From the NCBI GenBank assembly GCA_007122815.1, contig SKSV01000179.1, positions 1-7,971 on the forward strand: a stretch of 7,971 bases of DNA. Direction: 5' to 3'. Within the stretch, counting starts at the first letter, position 1, and every line of letters starts with the position of its first letter. The notes below the pieces were generated by a model, which was given only the letters and a program-made list of their open reading frames with translations, ran no database searches and was not told the origin of the DNA. Of the stretch, positions 5,082-7,971 are shown one piece after another. Both the position numbers and the translations under genes were made by a program. Source of the stretch: Trueperaceae bacterium (GTDB lineage Bacteria; Deinococcota; Deinococci; Deinococcales; Trueperaceae).

Positions 5082-6089
5082 GTGAACGACGCACACGTGC
5101 GAGCCGGGATCACCGCGCTGGGGGCGTACGCTCCACCCAAGGTCGTCACTAACTTCGACCTCGAGCGGGTGATGGACACCTCGGACGAGTGGATAACCAC
5201 CCGTACCGGCATCCGCCGGCGTCACGTGGCGGCCGACGACGAGTACACCAGCGACCTTGCTTTCCGCGCCGTCGAGGACCTCTTGCGACGGCACGGAGAC
5301 CACGCGCTCAACGGCGTGGACATGGTCATCGTAGCGACGAACACACCCGACGCGCTCTTCCCCGCCACCGCGGCGTTGGTGCAGGAGCGTTTCAAGCTGC
5401 GTGCCGGTGCATTCGACCTGCTGGCCGCCTGCCCAGGCTGGATCTACGCACTGGGAACCGCGAAGGCCTTCGTCGAGTCAGGGCAGTGCCGCAAGGTGCT
5501 GGCCATAGGCGCCGAAGCGCTCACCAAGATCGTCGACTGGGACGACCGCAGCACCGCGGTGCTCTTCGGCGACGGCGCCGGAGCCACGCTGGTGGAAGCG
5601 GTGCCCGAACCGCACGGCATCCGCTCGATGGTGCTGGGCGCCGACGGCTCGGGCGCCCACCACTTGCACAGGCGCGCCACCGGCCGCTGCCTCCCGAACG
5701 GCACCCCGCTGGGGGAGCACATGGTCATGAACGGCCGCGAGGTCTTCAAGTTCGCGGTGCGCGTCATGGACACTGCTACCGTCCAGGCCGTGGCCGAGGC
5801 CGGCTTGGTGCCCGACGACATCAGCCTCTTCGTGCCGCACCAGGCGAACCTGCGTATCATCGACGCCGCGCGAGAGCGGCTGCGCCTGCGGCCCGAACGA
5901 GTGGTCGTCACCGTAGACGAGTACGGCAACAACTCCACCGCCAGCATCCCGCTGGCGCTCGCCCACGCCCTGGACGAGGGGCGCGTAGCGCCGGGCGACA
6001 ACCTCCTCGTGGTCAGCTTCGGGGCCGGCCTCACCTGGGCGGCGTCCGTGATCACCTGGGGCCCTTGGTCGGAGTCCCGGCGTGATTGA
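5082..6089 (+). CDS. fabH: Beta-ketoacyl-ACP synthase III (FabH)
   Basis: Starts fatty-acid synthesis by condensing an acyl-CoA primer with malonyl-ACP to give acetoacetyl-ACP or a branched equivalent. The 335-residue thiolase-fold enzyme has the full catalytic triad: Cys117 in AACPGW, His253 in VPHQANLRII, and Asn283 in YGNNSTAS. Other signatures are TSDEWITTRTGIRRRH at 33-48, the ATNTPDALFPATA loop (85-97), LFGDGAGATL (161-170), and the C-terminal SFGAGLTWA. The Cys context is CPGW rather than the CAGF common in proteobacteria, as I recall for Thermus enzymes. Start is GTG at 5082 behind GGGGGAGAGG. The stop overlaps fabD by 8 bases. Substrate preference (acetyl- or branched-chain CoA) cannot be read from this sequence alone. 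Confidence 0.96.
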   Translation: MNDAHVRAGITALGAYAPPKVVTNFDLERVMDTSDEWITTRTGIRRRHVAADDEYTSDLAFRAVEDLLRRHGDHALNGVDMVIVATNTPDALFPATAALVQERFKLRAGAFDLLAACPGWIYALGTAKAFVESGQCRKVLAIGAEALTKIVDWDDRSTAVLFGDGAGATLVEAVPEPHGIRSMVLGADGSGAHHLHRRATGRCLPNGTPLGEHMVMNGREVFKFAVRVMDTATVQAVAEAGLVPDDISLFVPHQANLRIIDAARERLRLRPERVVVTVDEYGNNSTASIPLALAHALDEGRVAPGDNLLVVSFGAGLTWAASVITWGPWSESRRD

Positions 6090-7065
6090 GGACGGCCACA
6101 GCGAAGCTCCGCTCGCAGCTCTCTTCCCCGGCCAGGGCTCACAGTCGCTCGGCATGGGCCGCGCGCTCTTCGAGACCTCGCCGGCGGCCCGCGCGACGCT
6201 CGAGGAGGCAGACGCCACCCTCCCCGGCCTGCTCGACACTATGTGGGAGGGCCCCGCGGAGGCTCTGCAGGCCACCGCCAACCAGCAGCCCGCCCTGCTC
6301 GCGGCCGGCGCCGCGGCGTTGGCCGCCTGGCGCGAGGCGGGAGGCGCAGCGCTCACCCACGCGGCCGGTCACAGTTTGGGCGAGTACACCGCCCTCGTGG
6401 CAGCCGGGACGCTGAAGCTGCGCGACGCCCTACGCCTGGTGCGGGCGCGCGGCGAGGCGATGCAGCGCGCGGTGTCCCCTGGTGAGGGGGCGATGGCGGC
6501 GGTGCTGAAGCTCGACGCGACGGTCGTAGAGCGCGTCTTGGCCGAGATCGACGGCGTGGTCGAGATCGCCAACCGGAACAGCCCTCAGCAGACGGTCATC
6601 TCCGGCGCGGCGACGGCGGTCGCGGCCGCGGTCGAGCGACTCAGGGCAGAAGGCGCCCGGACGATCCCGCTCAAGGTCAGCGCCCCCTTCCACTGCTCAC
6701 TCATGGCGCCCGCCGCCGCCGAGCTCGCGCCGCTGCTGCGCGCGGTGAGCTTCGATGAGCCGACGCTCCCTGTGGTGGCCAACGTCACCGCAGAGGTGAT
6801 CGCGAGCGGAGGAGAGGCTCGTGAGCTCCTCGAACGGCAGGTCACTGCGAGCGTGCGTTGGGTGGAGACGCTCGAGCGCCTGCATGCGTTAGGTTTGCGG
6901 CGCTTCGTCGAGCTAGGTAGCGGAGCGGTGCTGACGGGGCTCGTGGGCCGCACGCTGGCCGGTGTCGAGGCGCTGGCCGTCAGTGACCCGGAGAGCTTGC
7001 GTTCGGCGCTCGAGGCATTCCCGCCGCCACATGACGAGGGCACACGTCGCGAGGAGGAGCCATGA
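6082..7065 (+). CDS. fabD: Malonyl-CoA:ACP transacylase (FabD)
   Basis: Transfers malonyl from CoA to acyl carrier protein, supplying the extender unit for FabH and the elongating synthases. The 327-residue protein shows [13 protein letters not shown] at 14-26 (oxyanion Gln18), the nucleophile Ser98 in [10 protein letters not shown], Arg123 in RARGEAMQ for the malonyl carboxylate, [12 protein letters not shown] at 164-175, catalytic His204 in SAPFHCSLM, and [11 protein letters not shown] at 278-288. Start is GTG at 6082 with GGAG seven bases upstream, inside the last codons of fabH, so the two are probably translationally coupled. The stop overlaps fabG as ATGA. The last 15 residues are a charged, Pro/Glu-rich tail that also encodes the fabG ribosome binding site. 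Confidence 0.96.
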   Translation: MIEDGHSEAPLAALFPGQGSQSLGMGRALFETSPAARATLEEADATLPGLLDTMWEGPAEALQATANQQPALLAAGAAALAAWREAGGAALTHAAGHSLGEYTALVAAGTLKLRDALRLVRARGEAMQRAVSPGEGAMAAVLKLDATVVERVLAEIDGVVEIANRNSPQQTVISGAATAVAAAVERLRAEGARTIPLKVSAPFHCSLMAPAAAELAPLLRAVSFDEPTLPVVANVTAEVIASGGEARELLERQVTASVRWVETLERLHALGLRRFVELGSGAVLTGLVGRTLAGVEALAVSDPESLRSALEAFPPPHDEGTRREEEP

Positions 7066-7814
7066 CCGACGACCCGAAACGGCCGGTAGCGCTCGTGACC
7101 GGCTCGAGCCGCGGCCTGGGCCGCGCCATCGCCCTCAGGCTAGCGGCAGACGGTCTGGACGTGGCGGTCCACTTCGTGACCTCCGACGCGCCAGCTCGCT
7201 CCGTCGTCGACGAAGCGCGGGCGCTCGGCGCACGCTCGGACGCCTACCAGGCCGACGTAGCCCGGGAGGACGAGTGTCAAGCGCTGATCAAGGCCGTCAT
7301 CAGCGAGTTCGGAAACCTGGACGTGCTGGTGAACAACGCAGGCATAACCCGCGACACGCTCGCGCTGCGCATGAAGGCCGCCGACTGGGACGCGGTGTTG
7401 GCCACCAACCTCTCGAGCGCGTTCCACCTCTCGAAGGCGGCGCTACGCGGCATGTTGCGCTCGGAGTGGGGGAGGATCGTCAACGTCTCCTCGGTGGTGG
7501 GACTCATGGGCAACCCCGGCCAAGCGAACTACGTCGCGGCCAAGGCTGGCTTGATCGGGTTGACCAAGTCGTTGGCGCGCGAGTACGCCGGCAAGGGCGT
7601 CACCGTGAACGCGGTCGCGCCAGGCCTGATCGAGTCCGACATGACGGCCGGTCTACCTGAGGAGCTCAGGTCGAGTTACCTGGCGCAGATCCCCGCCGGA
7701 CGCTTCGGCCGCCCAGAGGACGTGGCCGCCGCCGTCGCCTACCTGGCCTCCGACGACGCGGCTTACGTGAACGGGCAGACGCTCGTCGTCGACGGCGGGC
7801 TGCTCATGCACTGA
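7062..7814 (+). CDS. fabG: 3-oxoacyl-ACP reductase (FabG)
   Basis: NADPH-dependent short-chain dehydrogenase that reduces beta-ketoacyl-ACP in each elongation cycle. The 250-residue Rossmann protein shows the cofactor motif TGSSRGLG at 13-20, DV at 65-66, NNAG at 91-94, the active-site residues Asn116, Ser144, Tyr157 and Lys161 (NYVAAKAG), and the PGLIESDMT segment at 187-195. It ends in [15 protein letters not shown], the usual SDR terminus. The placement after fabD and the [10 protein letters not shown] motif make FabG the natural call over a generic SDR. The start is ATG at 7062 in an ATGA overlap, with GAGGAGGAG just upstream. It is the last clear gene of the cluster; acpP, which often follows, is not the next ORF. 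Confidence 0.95.
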   Translation: MTDDPKRPVALVTGSSRGLGRAIALRLAADGLDVAVHFVTSDAPARSVVDEARALGARSDAYQADVAREDECQALIKAVISEFGNLDVLVNNAGITRDTLALRMKAADWDAVLATNLSSAFHLSKAALRGMLRSEWGRIVNVSSVVGLMGNPGQANYVAAKAGLIGLTKSLAREYAGKGVTVNAVAPGLIESDMTAGLPEELRSSYLAQIPAGRFGRPEDVAAAVAYLASDDAAYVNGQTLVVDGGLLMH

Positions 7815-7862
7815 CGCACTGCTACGCGCCCGGCCATCGTCAGCGATCCGTCACAGGGCCCG

Positions 7863-7878
7863 TAATACCCTCGGAAGC
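7863..7878 (+). promoter_or_regulatory. Possible -10 box for the downstream partial ORF
   Basis: TACCCT at 7866-7871 (TANNNT) lies seven bases before the GTG at 7879, and the overlapping TAATAC at 7863-7868 is a second -10-like match. No good -35 is seen at 16-18 bases. The spacing repeats that at the DUF177 gene, so a separate leaderless transcript is possible. Confidence 0.3.
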
Positions 7879-7971
7879 GTGAGTGCGAACGGGCCACTCG
7901 ACCGAACGACGGCGCGCACCGATGTGCTCGAGCGTGCGCGCTTGGCGTTCCACCGCTTCGGCATGCCGGTC
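7879..7971 (+). CDS. Partial ORF, N-terminus only, unidentified
   Basis: GTG at 7879 opens a frame that runs to the window edge (31 codons): VSANGPLDRTTARTDVLERA continuing RLAFHRFGMPV. It is too short to assign. The pattern RTDVLERARLAFHRFGMP loosely resembles the first helix of TetR-family repressors (R..IL.AA..LF...G), which would fit a regulator next to fatty-acid genes, but this is a guess. It is not acpP. There is no usable Shine-Dalgarno (GGAA is only two bases away). The 64-base gap after fabG suggests a separate transcription unit. Confidence 0.45.
   Translation, partial: MSANGPLDRTTARTDVLERARLAFHRFGMPV

Noticed and set aside
5189..6356. Long alternative-frame ORFs over fabH and fabD
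   Set aside because: Shadows of genes with intact catalytic motifs.
1..7971. Mobile elements, CRISPR arrays, tRNA or rRNA genes
   Set aside because: No transposase, spaced direct repeats, clover-leaf or rRNA signature was seen by eye on either strand.

Overview
The window is a high-GC bacterial chromosomal segment that most resembles the Deinococcota (Deinococcus-Thermus, perhaps a Truepera-like or metagenomic member). The evidence is the 60-residue L32 protein, whose opening (MAKHPVPKK...) and paired CPEC ribbons closely match the Deinococcus form as I remember it. Further support comes from a Thermus-like FabH active-site context (AACPGW) and several TANNNT -10 boxes lying 6-7 bases before a start codon, a leaderless arrangement common in Deinococcus. 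No mobile element, CRISPR array, tRNA or rRNA was recognised.

Layout. (1) 1-966, plus: the 3' part of an MFS transporter gene, with a strong GC hairpin over its stop codon. (2) 967-1293: a gene-free interval between convergent genes, packed with perfect inverted repeats, either a structured RNA or a composite terminator. (3) 1294-4097, minus: an apparent operon of a REC + SARP/BTAD-like response regulator, a small broken reading frame, hisA and fpg (mutM). (4) 4098-4216: a divergent promoter region. (5) 4217-7814, plus: a DUF177/YceD gene, rpmF, fabH, fabD and fabG, with overlaps at fabH/fabD and fabD/fabG. (6) 7879-7971: the start of another plus-strand ORF.

The plus-strand cluster is a variant of the widespread yceD-rpmF-fab cluster that links ribosome assembly with fatty-acid initiation. 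FabD makes malonyl-ACP, FabH condenses it with acyl-CoA, and FabG reduces the product. Two usual members are absent from their expected places: plsX between rpmF and fabH, and acpP directly after fabG. The minus cluster joins histidine synthesis (HisA), 8-oxoguanine repair (Fpg) and a signalling regulator.

The main oddities are on the minus strand. The conserved N-terminus of Fpg, with its catalytic Pro2, can only be produced by starting at an ATC codon inside the end of hisA. Between the regulator and hisA lies coding-looking sequence that needs both an in-frame TGA and a -1 frameshift to be explained. These may be real biology (a rare start codon, recoding, gene decay) or base errors in the assembly. 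No clearly new multi-gene system is visible. The structured interval at 948-1293 is the best candidate for something undescribed.
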